From a bacterium (GTDB lineage Bacteria; Pseudomonadota; Gammaproteobacteria; Pseudomonadales; Moraxellaceae): a stretch of 64,000 bases of DNA. The stretch covers positions 124,001 through 188,000 of the forward strand of contig JAQSDB010000001.1 of NCBI GenBank assembly GCA_029945725.1. The letters are read 5' to 3'. A program made the position numbers and the translations under genes. Positions 55,007 to 63,784 of this stretch are shown one piece after another (positions within the stretch are counted from its first letter, which is position 1; each line of letters opens with the position of its first letter). The notes under the pieces are model-generated. The model saw only the letters and a program-made list of their open reading frames with translations. It did not search any database and was not told the DNA's origin.

Positions 55007-55825
55007 TCATTCTGATCCCTTTGATTCCGGAGCCTCAATGAGGATATAGCCGCGGTTTTCAATCGTGTCGAACGTGCGCATGCCATTGACCAGTGTGGAT
55101 GCGCTCATCCAGACCCAGCCGGCACTTGCCGGATTGACGTCAAGAATGAGGAAGGAATCGGAAGCCTCGTCATAGGCCCCAACCGGCGAGAAATGCCCGC
55201 CGCCCTGTTGTCCCACTGCAGAACGCTTGTAGCCCACGATGACGTAGTTGCTTGGGTGCTTCAGGTTTTCTGCAATATCCCGCCGCACGGCCGCCAGCGT
55301 CTTGCTGTCATCAACAATGACCAGTCGGGTAGCGAGCCCGTTGGCCCGCAACATCTGGTCAAGCTGACGCAGCTGGTAGCCGAAATCCTTGATCTGCTTG
55401 CCATTGACCAGTACCGGTTCCCCGAGGACCTGTGCCCGGGTTTTCGCGCCTTTCAGAATCACGTTGTCCTGCGTGAATCGCGGAACACTGAGGTCAGCGT
55501 GCTCGGGCAGAAAGCGCAGGTCTTCAGCGCGCAAGCGACTGCGATCGCGAGGCAGCCCGGCCTTATGGTTGAGGATTGCATTCAGCACAATGGCAGCGGA
55601 CGTAGGGCCGCAGAAGGCGGTGTTGGACTGGGCTTCAAACTGATTGGCCAGTTCGGGAAAATCCGTCTTCGCACTTGATCGGGAAAAACGGGCAAGTCCC
55701 TCTTCCGAGGCAAACGGAACAAGGTCTGCACCAGCCTTCAGCGGCGCACTGTCGAGTGCCAGTGCTGACGGAAACTGCAGGCAGAGCAACAGGAAAGAAA
55801 GTGCGACGCGAGTGACGGCTGTCAT
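55007..55825 (-). CDS. Exported phytochelatin-synthase-like cysteine peptidase
   Basis: This 272-residue protein has a signal peptide (about residues 1-23) and a papain-like fold with the triad Cys72 (NTAFCGPTSAAIVLNAIL), His211 (GGGHFSPVGAYDE) and Asp229 (FLILDVNP). This layout is that of bacterial phytochelatin-synthase-like proteins (PF05023), which mostly cleave glutathione. Periplasmic glutathione turnover or metal binding is therefore likely. No regulator is adjacent. All three triad residues are present. Confidence 0.87.
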   Translation of the reverse strand: MTAVTRVALSFLLLCLQFPSALALDSAPLKAGADLVPFASEEGLARFSRSSAKTDFPELANQFEAQSNTAFCGPTSAAIVLNAILNHKAGLPRDRSRLRAEDLRFLPEHADLSVPRFTQDNVILKGAKTRAQVLGEPVLVNGKQIKDFGYQLRQLDQMLRANGLATRLVIVDDSKTLAAVRRDIAENLKHPSNYVIVGYKRSAVGQQGGGHFSPVGAYDEASDSFLILDVNPASAGWVWMSASTLVNGMRTFDTIENRGYILIEAPESKGSE

Positions 55826-56031
55826 GAGAACTCCTTCCCGTGGATCGGGAACTGGATGAGTCTATCGGGTTGTGCGGTTATGAGCAGTCAGTAAATTAAG
55901 GTTCATCATGGCGGTGCAAGCTCAAAGAGCTGGCGATCCGATGCAGGCGCGTTAAACCTGCCGGCAGGATCTTGTTGTGGCTTCGCCCCCGTTGTTCGTG
56001 GTCCGGCGCTGGATGATGCGCCTTTGCTTAC

Positions 56032-56063
56032 ATAAAAAAGCCCGCATTTGCGGGCTTTTTTAT
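56032..56063 (-). terminator. Terminator of MaoC gene
   Basis: AAAAAAGCCCGCA / TT / TGCGGGCTTTTTT, nine bases after the minus-strand stop. Confidence 0.92.
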
Positions 56064-56071
56064 CAGTGTTT

Positions 56072-56932
56072 TTACACTTTTATCGTGCCGGACAGATGTG
56101 GTTTTCCGCTTTTCACATCGCTGATGCTGAAAGTGTAGCCTCCATCCTTTTGCTGGTCGGAACGAAAGCCGATGCGTGCCGGCAGCAGTACGGGCAACTT
56201 GAATTGCACGTCCACGCTATAGGCATCCGGCAACCGGCCATCCAGCGCCGCCAGGCAGCGTGCCTTGGTCCACATGCCGTGGGCAATGGCGCGCGGAAAG
56301 CCGAACAGCTTTGCCGTAAATGCATACATATGAATCGGATTGCGATCACCGGAAGCCGCTCCGTAGCGGCGTCCGGTATCGGCGGGTACCACCCACTGCA
56401 CGGCGGGCGTGGCAGGCGCTGCAGCTGTTTTTGCAGGGCGTTCTGCTTTCACCGCGCTTTCGCCGCCGCCCTGGCGCCGCAACATGGTGCTGACCGACTC
56501 CCACACCACTTCGTCGCCGGATGTCAGGGTGGTGAGGATGTCGAACTGCAGGCCCTTGTCATGCGGGCGCAGATTGGCCGGTTTTACCTGGATCGTCAGG
56601 GTTTCCGACGCAGCGACCGGGCGATGCTGGCGAATGCTGTTCTGGATGTGCACCAGCCCCATGGCCGCAAAAGGAAATGCCGCATCGGTAATGATTTCCA
56701 TGTGCAAGGGAAACGCCAGCACAAAGGGATACGTCACCGGCAGGGTTTCACGCTGGTTAAAACCGCAGATGCGGTTATAGGCAGCAAGATGGGCGCGGTC
56801 TATTTTTACATTGCGCATCACCAGTTCAAGGTCGGGTAATTGCGTGCCCTTCTTGCCGGTGATGGCGCCGAGCAGGGCGCGCGAATAAAGCGCGGCCGTC
56901 TTGGGCGTACCCGTGATTTCACGAACCGTCAT
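56072..56932 (-). CDS. MaoC-like double hot-dog dehydratase
   Basis: This 286-residue protein has two hot-dog units: an N-terminal one without a clear active site and a C-terminal one with GDRNPIHMYAFTAKLFGFPRAIAHGMW, the (R)-hydratase 2 motif (Asp, His). It likely hydrates enoyl-CoA or dehydrates 3-hydroxyacyl-CoA. ATG 56932 is eight bases after AAGGAG; ATG 56938 is too close. It lies 123 bases after the large FabG on the same strand; the pair fits one acyl-CoA pathway. Confidence 0.88.
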   Translation of the reverse strand: MTVREITGTPKTAALYSRALLGAITGKKGTQLPDLELVMRNVKIDRAHLAAYNRICGFNQRETLPVTYPFVLAFPLHMEIITDAAFPFAAMGLVHIQNSIRQHRPVAASETLTIQVKPANLRPHDKGLQFDILTTLTSGDEVVWESVSTMLRRQGGGESAVKAERPAKTAAAPATPAVQWVVPADTGRRYGAASGDRNPIHMYAFTAKLFGFPRAIAHGMWTKARCLAALDGRLPDAYSVDVQFKLPVLLPARIGFRSDQQKDGGYTFSISDVKSGKPHLSGTIKV

Positions 56933-57055
56933 TTGCATTACTCCTTGGTATCCGGGGCTCACCAATATCAGCCCGTCAAACAGCGATCATGGAGCGCATT
57001 GCTTCGATCACCCTTGCGGGGGAAACAAGGCAATGCGCCCTTCAGCGCTGTTTTG

Positions 57056-58411
57056 TCAGGCACCGATCAGCGACTGGCCACAAACACGAACGACATTGCC
57101 ATTCACGCCGGCAGAGGCCGGGCTGGCATACCAGGCAATGGTTTCAGCCACGTCAACGGGCAGGCCACCTTGCGACATGGAGTTCATGCGGCGACCGGCT
57201 TCGCGGATGGCGAAAGGAATGGCGGCGGTCATGGCGGTTTCGATAAAGCCGGGTGCTACGGCATTGATGGTGATGTTCTTCGCGGTGACGACGCGGCTCA
57301 TGGATTGCACCATGCCGATGACACCGGCCTTGCTCATGCCGTAATTGCTCTGGCCCATGTTGCCGGCTATGCCGGAAATGGACGATACGCAAATGATGCG
57401 GCCGTTTTCACGAATCACGTTCTGCGCAAGCAACTCGTCATTGATGCGCTCTTCGGAAGACAGGTTGATATTGAGCACCATGTTCCACTGCTGCTCGGTC
57501 ATGTTGGCGAGGGTCTTGTCACGCGTTACGCCGGCGTTGTGCACGATGATGTCGACGCCGGCATGATGGGCTTTCAGGTGCTCGGCAATTTTTGCCGGAG
57601 CATCGGCGGCGGTGATGTCGAGAGCGAGGGCCGAGCCACCAATCAGGCTGGTGACTACCTTGAGGTCGTCAGCGAGCTGTGGAATATCGAGGCCGATGAC
57701 ATGCGCACCATCGCGTGCCAGGGTTTTGGCAATGGCTTCGCCGATGCCGCGGGAAGCACCGGTGACCAGTGCCACCTTGCCGGCCAGCGGCTTGTTCCAG
57801 TCCAGTGTGGCTTGTGTGCCTGAGGTCGAAATACGCACGACCTGGCCGGATACATAGGCCGAGCGCGGCGACAGGAAAAAGCGCAGTGAAGATTCGAGCT
57901 GGTTTTCAGCACCGCTTGCCACATAAATCAGCTGGGCGGCACCGCCTTTTTTTACTTCCTTGCCAAGCGAACGCGTGAAACCTTCGAGTGCGCGCTGGGC
58001 CGTGGCATGGCGCGGATTTTCACAGGCTTCCGGCGGCAGGCCGAGCACGATCAGGCGGCTGCACTGCTCAACCTTGCGCATCACCGGATGGAAAAAGCTG
58101 TAGACCTTGATGAGGTCAGCGCTGTCCTTGATGCCGCTGGCATCAAACACGAGCGCCTTGAATTTCTGCTCACCTTCGGCAGAAAAAGCTTTGCCGCCCT
58201 GACCATGGACGTCGGCGTTGATGTTTTTAAGCGTGTCGCTAACGGCCTTGCCGAGCGCGCCGGCATCGGCACTGCCGAACAGTACGGCACCTGAAATAAC
58301 CGGAGCGCCAGCTTGAAAACGATCCAGATTGACCGGCATGGGCAGGCCGAGATTCTTGGCCAGCAGGCGGCCGAGAGGGGAGTTCGCGAAACTGGTATAG
58401 CGGTCACTCAT
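57056..58411 (-). CDS. Large FabG-type 3-oxoacyl reductase
   Basis: This 451-residue protein has an extra N-terminal Rossmann-like half (about 1-205) followed by a complete SDR domain: VALVTGASRGIGEAIAKTL, NAGVTRDKTLANM, and the active-site Ser/Tyr/Lys in SSISGIAGNMGQSNYGMSKAG. It ends VNGNVVRVCGQSLIGA. This is the FabG4-like high-molecular-weight class that reduces 3-oxoacyl-CoA using NADH. ATG 58411 has AAGGA suitably placed. It is divergent from the thiolase gene. Confidence 0.93.
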   Translation of the reverse strand: MSDRYTSFANSPLGRLLAKNLGLPMPVNLDRFQAGAPVISGAVLFGSADAGALGKAVSDTLKNINADVHGQGGKAFSAEGEQKFKALVFDASGIKDSADLIKVYSFFHPVMRKVEQCSRLIVLGLPPEACENPRHATAQRALEGFTRSLGKEVKKGGAAQLIYVASGAENQLESSLRFFLSPRSAYVSGQVVRISTSGTQATLDWNKPLAGKVALVTGASRGIGEAIAKTLARDGAHVIGLDIPQLADDLKVVTSLIGGSALALDITAADAPAKIAEHLKAHHAGVDIIVHNAGVTRDKTLANMTEQQWNMVLNINLSSEERINDELLAQNVIRENGRIICVSSISGIAGNMGQSNYGMSKAGVIGMVQSMSRVVTAKNITINAVAPGFIETAMTAAIPFAIREAGRRMNSMSQGGLPVDVAETIAWYASPASAGVNGNVVRVCGQSLIGA

Positions 58412-58709
58412 GATCGTGTCCTTCATCGAGCGGATGGGAGCGGGTTGCCGGCAAGTGCTGGCGGAAGGCCGACACTCTAGAAAAAGAATGGGCAGCTGGC
58501 CAGCTTTCCTGAAAAAAGCTCGCACCGTGATTGCCGTGCCGTGATTACCGGGCAGTCACCGTACGGGGCTGTTGCAACGGGCGGCAGGCTAGCAAAAGCC
58601 GGCAGGCTTGGGATTTGCCCTGGTGCCCGTGTGATAATGCGCGCACTGCCAATGCCCGGCCTGACTTCTGTGCTAGGGTGCCGCCATTGAAATCCGCCAG
58701 GAGCAACTC

Positions 58710-59987
58710 ATGTCATCCCTTCGTCGCGTCGCCATCATCGGTGGCAACCGTATTCCCTTTGCCCGTTCCAATGGCGCCTATGCCACCGCCTCCAATCTTG
58801 ACATGCTGACGGCGGCGGTGGACGGGCTGGTGGCACGTCACAAGCTGGAAGGCGAGCGTCTGGGTGAAGTTGCAGCGGGTGCCGTGCTCAAGCTCTCGCG
58901 TGATTTCAACATGACCCGCGAAGTGGTGCTCAGTACCCGGCTGGCCCCGGAAACGCCGGCCTGTGACATGCAGCAGGCTTGCGGCACCGGTCTGCAGGCG
59001 ATCAATTACATCGCCAACAAGATTGCCACCGGCCAGATCGAGTCCGGTATCGGTGGCGGCACCGACACGACGTCGGATGCCCCCATTGCCGTCAGCGATG
59101 CGCTGCGCCAGTTCCTGCTGAGCCTGAGTCGCGCCAAGGATACTGGCAGCCGCTTCAAGCTGCTGGCCAAGTTCCGCCCGAGCATGTTCGGCCTGGAAAT
59201 TCCGCGTAATGGCGAGCCGCGTACCGGCATGGCCATGGGCGATCATCAGGCCATCACCACGGCCGAATGGGGCATCAGCCGTGAAGCCCAGGATGAGCTG
59301 GCGTTCAAGAGCCACAAGAACATGGCCGCTGCTTACGAGCGTGGTTTCTTCGCTGATCTGATGACGCCGTATCTGGGTCTTGACCGCGATGACAACCTGC
59401 GCCCAGGTTCCACCATCGAAAAGCTGGCAACCCTGAAGCCGGTTTTCGGTGATCGTGAAACCGGCACCATGACGGCAGGCAATTCCACGCCGCTGACCGA
59501 CGGTGCATCGGCTGTGCTGCTGGCCTCGGAGGAATGGGCGAAGGCACGCAAGCTGCCGGTACTGGCCTATCTCACTACCGTGGAAACCGCCGCCGTTGAT
59601 TTCGTGCACAAGAAAGAAGGCCTGCTGATGGCGCCGGCCTATGCCGTGCCGCGCATGCTGGCGCGTGTTGGCCTGACACTGCAGGATTTTGATTACTACG
59701 AAATCCATGAAGCTTTTGCCGGCCAGGTGCTGTCCACACTGAAATCATGGGAAGACGAAACCTTCTGCAAGGAGCGCCTGGGTCTTGGCGCGGTACTGGG
59801 TTCGATTGATCGCAGCAAGCTCAACGTCAACGGCTCTTCCCTGGCTGCGGGCCATCCTTTTGCGGCCACCGGTGGCCGCATTGTGGCATCGGCAGCCAAG
59901 ATGCTGAACGAGAAGGGTTCAGGACGTGTACTGATCTCCATCTGCGCGGCCGGTGGTCAGGGTGTGGTGGCGATTCTGGAAAAATAA
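58710..59987 (+). CDS. Acetyl-CoA C-acyltransferase (thiolase)
   Basis: This 425-residue thiolase of the FadI/trifunctional type has the acylated Cys91 (QQACGTGLQAINYIA), His in YEIHEAFAGQVL, His in AAGHPFAATGGR and the proton-transfer Cys in SICAAGGQGVVAI. It cleaves 3-ketoacyl-CoA or condenses acetyl-CoA units. Placed opposite a large FabG and a MaoC, it completes a thiolase/reductase/dehydratase set. The start has AGGAG seven bases upstream. It ends at a bidirectional terminator. Confidence 0.95.
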   Translation: MSSLRRVAIIGGNRIPFARSNGAYATASNLDMLTAAVDGLVARHKLEGERLGEVAAGAVLKLSRDFNMTREVVLSTRLAPETPACDMQQACGTGLQAINYIANKIATGQIESGIGGGTDTTSDAPIAVSDALRQFLLSLSRAKDTGSRFKLLAKFRPSMFGLEIPRNGEPRTGMAMGDHQAITTAEWGISREAQDELAFKSHKNMAAAYERGFFADLMTPYLGLDRDDNLRPGSTIEKLATLKPVFGDRETGTMTAGNSTPLTDGASAVLLASEEWAKARKLPVLAYLTTVETAAVDFVHKKEGLLMAPAYAVPRMLARVGLTLQDFDYYEIHEAFAGQVLSTLKSWEDETFCKERLGLGAVLGSIDRSKLNVNGSSLAAGHPFAATGGRIVASAAKMLNEKGSGRVLISICAAGGQGVVAILEK

Positions 59988-60018
59988 TCCGGTGGTATTC
60001 CTGCGCCGGATCATATGA

Positions 60019-60050
60019 GCAAAAAAGCCCGCAATCGCGGGCTTTTTTCA
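60019..60050. terminator. Terminator between thiolase and PsiF gene
   Basis: AAAAAAGCCCGC / AATC / GCGGGCTTTTTT; it serves both convergent genes. Confidence 0.92.
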
Positions 60051-60071
60051 TGGCGGGAACAGGAGGATAAA

Positions 60072-60362
60072 TTACTGGCCGCTCAGGCACCGGTCCACGA
60101 ACTTCACGCGAACATCCCCTGTCATGCTGCCGGCCTTTTGATTGCAGTCGGTAATTCTGGCCAGTAGGGGCGACGTTGAGCTGGTGGCGCTATTGCGACG
60201 CATGCAGGTAGCGATGGTGCGATGGCGTTCGTTTCCGGTCATGCCTTGCGCCTGCTTGTTGCAGTCCGGGCTTTTGTTGCCACTTTCATTGCCATTGGCC
60301 ATTGCCGTACCAATCAGAAGGGGGCTCAGCACCATCATGGTCGCAGCGAGCATTATTTTCAT
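60072..60362 (-). CDS. PsiF-repeat protein (diverged)
   Basis: This 96-residue exported protein has a signal peptide (about residues 1-22) and two weak PsiF repeats: DCNKQAQGMTGNERHRTIATCMRR and DCNQKAGSMTGDVRVKFVDRCLSG. Each has the paired Cys of the family. PsiF is phosphate-starvation inducible in E. coli, but its role is unknown. No Pho box was seen upstream. Confidence 0.83.
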   Translation of the reverse strand: MKIMLAATMMVLSPLLIGTAMANGNESGNKSPDCNKQAQGMTGNERHRTIATCMRRNSATSSTSPLLARITDCNQKAGSMTGDVRVKFVDRCLSGQ

Positions 60363-60494
60363 CGGGCCTCATCCTCGTATTGCTATCGTCCTTGTTGATG
60401 CGTTCACACACATCATGGCCCCAGTTTAAAGCCTGAACCTGAGTGATTCAGCTAAAATGCACCATAAACGGACGACCGGCCTTGTCTCCGTACA

Positions 60495-60530
60495 AAGCAT
60501 AAAGCCCGCAGGTGTGCGGGCTTTATGCTT
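60495..60530 (-). terminator. Hairpin after the three-repeat PsiF gene
   Basis: AAGCATAAAGCCCGCA / GGTG / TGCGGGCTTTATGCTT, a perfect 16-bp stem with no separate T-run. It lies 17 bases after the stop of the three-repeat PsiF gene. Confidence 0.75.
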
Positions 60531-60546
60531 GAAAAGCAGGTGAGTC

Positions 60547-60963
60547 TCAGTTTTTCAGGCAGTTGCTCATGAAGGCCTTGCGCTCGTCCCCTTTCTTGCC
60601 GGCAGCGCTGGCGTTGCAGTCCTTCATGCGCTGTTGCTGCGCACCTTTCTTGTCGATGGCTGCTTCCGCCGGTTTGCCGGAGAGGCAGTTGCTCATGTAG
60701 GCCTTGCGTTCATCCCCTTTCTTGCCGGTAGCGCTGGCATTGCAGTCCTTCATGCGCTGTTGCTGCGCACTTTTCTTGTCGATGGCTGCTTCTGCCGGTT
60801 TGCCGGAGAGGCAGGTGCTCATGAAGGCCTTGCGCTCATCCCCCTTCTTGCCGGCGGCCTGCTTATTACAGTCGGCCATACGGTTTTGCTGGGGATTCTC
60901 TGCATGGGCCGCGGCAGCGAGGCAAAGGCTGAGTCCGAGCGCAGCAATGACGTGCTTGATCAT
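60547..60963 (-). CDS. psiF: Exported three-repeat PsiF protein
   Basis: This 138-residue protein has a signal peptide (about residues 1-21) and three PsiF repeats with a 42-residue period (units begin at about residues 28, 70 and 112). Each holds RMxDCNxxAxGKKGDERKAxMSxCL with two cysteines, joined by a linker SGKPAEAAIDKK. The last unit lacks the linker. Repeats are nearly identical, also in DNA, suggesting recent tandem expansion. A CTGTCAT half-site upstream (60997-61020 region) is too weak to call a Pho box. Function is unknown. Confidence 0.9.
   Translation of the reverse strand: MIKHVIAALGLSLCLAAAAHAENPQQNRMADCNKQAAGKKGDERKAFMSTCLSGKPAEAAIDKKSAQQQRMKDCNASATGKKGDERKAYMSNCLSGKPAEAAIDKKGAQQQRMKDCNASAAGKKGDERKAFMSNCLKN
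60559..60882 (-). repeat. 126-bp tandem coding repeats in psiF
   Basis: Two full units and a partial third, 126 bases each (42 codons), with few substitutions. For example, the same run around TGCAGTCCTTCATGCG occurs at 60614 and 60740. Confidence 0.85.
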
Positions 60964-61079
60964 GGTGTAACCCTCTTTGTTGTGGTGTCCGGGAGCCTGT
61001 TTTATGAATGACAGTGTAAAGCGCTCACTTCTGGGGCTGTTTCAGTCTGGCAGAAGTCCTGTGGTCTGCCGGACACAGT

Positions 61080-61949
61080 TTATGTTTTTTTCAGGCGGGC
61101 GAGCAGGCTTGACGTATCCCAGCGGCCGCCACCCATGTCCTGTACCTCGGCATAGAAACTGTCGACAAGTTCGGTGACGGGCAGATGAATGTGCAGGCGT
61201 TCTGCCTCCTCCTTGCAGATGGACAGGTCCTTGCGCATCCAGTTCACGGCAAAACCATGCTCGTATTGATGGGCGATCATGGTCTTGTGACGGTTGAGCA
61301 TCTGCCAGCTTGAAGCGGCGCCTTGTGAAATGGCATCAATCACTTTTTTCGGGTCAAGTCCTGCTTTTTCGGCGAAATACAGACCTTCCGAAAGGCCCTG
61401 CACAAGCCCTGCAATGCAAATCTGGTTGACCATTTTGGTGAGTTGCCCCGAACCTACCGGCCCCATCAGGGTGATGGCTTTGGCATAACTTTGCATGACG
61501 GTTTTGACACGCTCAAAAATGCTTTCATCTCCACCGCACATGATGCTGAGCTGGCCATTTTCAGCGCCCTGCTGCCCGCCGGAAACCGGTGCATCCATGA
61601 AGAAGACATCCTGCCGGTGCAGGATTTGGGCGAGCTCGCGGGAAACTTCGGCAGATACGGTGGAGTGATCCACCAGCACGGCACCCTTTTTCAAGCCATG
61701 AATAATGCCGTTTTCTCCCAGCACCACTTCCCGCAAGTCCTGGTCATTGCCGACACAGGTGAAGATGACGTCGGCGCTTCTGGCGGCTGTTGCCGGTGAA
61801 GGCGAGGAGGTGCCTTTGTATTCGCGGCACCATGCCTCGGCTTTTGCCTGTGTGCGGTTGAAAACGCTGACAGGGTGGCCTTTTCTGGCCAGATGCCCTG
61901 CCATGGGATAGCCCATGGTGCCGAGACCGATGAAGGAAAGTGAGGTCAT
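61080..61949 (-). CDS. 3-hydroxyisobutyrate dehydrogenase-family oxidoreductase
   Basis: This 289-residue NAD(P)-dependent beta-hydroxyacid dehydrogenase has the Rossmann start FIGLGTMGYPMAGHLARKGH and substrate motif FMDAPVSGGQQGAENGQL. The catalytic Lys is in GSGQLTKMVNQICIAG. The exact substrate (3-hydroxyisobutyrate, tartronate semialdehyde or succinic semialdehyde) cannot be told. ATG 61949 was chosen; TTG 61970 is possible. It lies 29 bases after the radical SAM gene and may be co-transcribed. Confidence 0.92.
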   Translation of the reverse strand: MTSLSFIGLGTMGYPMAGHLARKGHPVSVFNRTQAKAEAWCREYKGTSSPSPATAARSADVIFTCVGNDQDLREVVLGENGIIHGLKKGAVLVDHSTVSAEVSRELAQILHRQDVFFMDAPVSGGQQGAENGQLSIMCGGDESIFERVKTVMQSYAKAITLMGPVGSGQLTKMVNQICIAGLVQGLSEGLYFAEKAGLDPKKVIDAISQGAASSWQMLNRHKTMIAHQYEHGFAVNWMRKDLSICKEEAERLHIHLPVTELVDSFYAEVQDMGGGRWDTSSLLARLKKT

Positions 61950-61978
61950 AACTCCGGATGCCCTGTTCAAACCGATGG

Positions 61979-63547
61979 TTATCGAGTGGCCAGAAATCCT
62001 GAGACCAGCCGCTTTTTGATATTAATCAGCATGCGCTTGAAGATAAAGCTGCCGCCTATCATCAGGTTGACAACAGGATAGATGCGCAGCAGGCGTAACA
62101 GGCGAGGTGGGTGCAGATAGAAGCGCGCGAATGCATTTCCCATGATGCGGTGCAGGTCGTGGCCATAGGCGCGCGAATACCAGGGCTCCATGGACGCATA
62201 GGCTCCGTTGTCGCGTTCATCCTGTGCAGCTCCGGTGGTAGCCGCTACTGACTCCTGCATGGCGAGTGAGTAGATCGGAGTATTTGATTGCGGCACCACT
62301 GCAAAGAAAAATACATGGGTCAGCGGGCTGCTGACAGCGTAGGCAATGGTTGCTTCTATTTCTTCAGGGGTTTCGGTGGGAAAGCCCAGCATGAACGCCC
62401 CCTGTACAATTACACCGTGACGATGGAACTCCTCAATCGACCATTTTGCCTTGTCAATATCAAGGTACTTTTCCACCAGGGTTTGCAGGCGTGGTGTTAC
62501 GGTTTCTATCGAAATAGTCGCGTGGTAGGTGCCACCTTCCACCATGGCGGCGATGGTTTCTGCGTCGAGGATGTCGCCCCGCAATCCGTTCGGGAAGGCG
62601 ATGTAGAGCTTGCCTGGCCAGCGTTTTCCAATGGCACGCATGATTGATTGCGCACGCGGCTTATGCAGATTGAAAATGTCATCAACAATATGAAATTCGG
62701 TTACGCCATAGTCTTCATAAAGAATCCTTATTTCTTCAAGGACGCTTTCTTCGCCGCGGTAGGTAAAACGTTTGGTGAAGACATCGTGGCAATAACTGCA
62801 AAGGTAAGGACAGCCTCGGGAGGTGAACAGGTAGGCGTAACGGCGTTCATCAATGTTGGTGATGATGCGCTTGCGGTCACGCTTTCGATAGCGCTCGAAG
62901 TCGAGCATGTCCCAGGCAGGCAGTGGCAGTTCATCCATGTCGCTGATGATGTCCTGGCCGTGGTTATACACCACATCACTGTCGCCCTGACGGTAGCTGA
63001 ATCCGGCAATGTCACTGCCAAGTGGCTGGTTTGAGAACTGACGCTCCAGTGCCTGCAGGAATGTACGATCCGCAGCGCCCTCAAAAACCCAGTTGAAACA
63101 GCTTTCGGAAAAAATCAGGGGTGCCTGGCGCAACGTGAAAGGGCCGCCCACTACGGAGATGGAATTGGCATTCCATGCTTTTACGATGCTGGCAATTTTG
63201 TAGCTGGCAGCGGCTTCGCAGTTGAGGGCTGAAATGCCCACGACATCCGGTTTGTATTCATCAAGCTTGGCAGCGAGAGCCTTTGGTTCGTCGTTGTAGA
63301 GTTTCATATCCCAGAAATGCACAGTGACGGCATTGCCGAAATGTTTTCGCACTCCGGCAATGAGCGTCAATATGCCCAGTGGTGGACCATAGGCATCATC
63401 ACGGGTTTTCTGATAGGGCTTGATGAAAAGCAGGGTGAAAGGCTGGATGGCACGATCAGGAGCTGTCGATGCTGTGACCTCACGGTAGCTTGATACGCTT
63501 ATGCCGGGCAGGTTTTCGACGCGGATTTTCGGGGAGCGGACGCTCAA
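61979..63547 (-). CDS. B12-binding-domain radical SAM protein
   Basis: This 522-residue protein has an N-terminal cobalamin-binding-like domain (about 35-170: LLFIKPYQKTRDDAYGPPLGILTLIAG, PDVVGISALNCEAAASYKIA). The radical SAM core follows with CxxxCxxC (RGCPYLCSYCHDVF) and ISIETVTPRLQTLVEKYL. The basic C-terminus may bind membrane. Members carry out methylations and ring chemistry on lipids and cofactors; the substrate is not known. No Met occurs near the start, so TTG 63547 was chosen; AAAGGA is correctly placed for it. Two inverted repeats lie upstream. Confidence 0.85.
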   Translation of the reverse strand: MSVRSPKIRVENLPGISVSSYREVTASTAPDRAIQPFTLLFIKPYQKTRDDAYGPPLGILTLIAGVRKHFGNAVTVHFWDMKLYNDEPKALAAKLDEYKPDVVGISALNCEAAASYKIASIVKAWNANSISVVGGPFTLRQAPLIFSESCFNWVFEGAADRTFLQALERQFSNQPLGSDIAGFSYRQGDSDVVYNHGQDIISDMDELPLPAWDMLDFERYRKRDRKRIITNIDERRYAYLFTSRGCPYLCSYCHDVFTKRFTYRGEESVLEEIRILYEDYGVTEFHIVDDIFNLHKPRAQSIMRAIGKRWPGKLYIAFPNGLRGDILDAETIAAMVEGGTYHATISIETVTPRLQTLVEKYLDIDKAKWSIEEFHRHGVIVQGAFMLGFPTETPEEIEATIAYAVSSPLTHVFFFAVVPQSNTPIYSLAMQESVAATTGAAQDERDNGAYASMEPWYSRAYGHDLHRIMGNAFARFYLHPPRLLRLLRIYPVVNLMIGGSFIFKRMLINIKKRLVSGFLATR

Positions 63548-63614
63548 TGGGTATTCCTTTCCAGTTAACGTGATAGATAACCGGCAAGGGCATTGAGGAT
63601 AGTGGTCACTATTG

Positions 63615-63663
63615 GTACGAAAGTGCCTTTTCGTATCCCGTACGTATTAGCTTGATACGTACA
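63615..63663 (-). promoter_or_regulatory. Paired inverted repeats with four TACG/CGTA cores
   Basis: TACGAAA (63617-63623) pairs with TTTCGTA (63630-63636), and GTACGTAT (63641-63648) pairs with ATACGTAC (63656-63663) around a 7-base centre. They lie 68-116 bases upstream of the radical SAM start and could be operator sites. Confidence 0.45.
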
Positions 63664-63743
63664 ACTTATTGTTGTCAGGCTAGTTTTTTGTGATGACTGA
63701 GGTCAATCAAATTCGGATGGAAGGGATTCAGCGGTCCAATGAA

Positions 63744-63773
63744 ATAAAAAGGCCGCTTGCGCGGCCTTTTTAT
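63744..63773 (-). terminator. Terminator of gltA
   Basis: ATAAAAAGGCCGC / TTGC / GCGGCCTTTTTAT, following the gltA stop on the minus strand. Confidence 0.9.
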
Positions 63774-63784
63774 GGTGATGCTGA

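Noticed and set aside
60960-61020. Pho box upstream of psiF
   Set aside because: Only one CTGTCAT half-site is present; the second half is poor.
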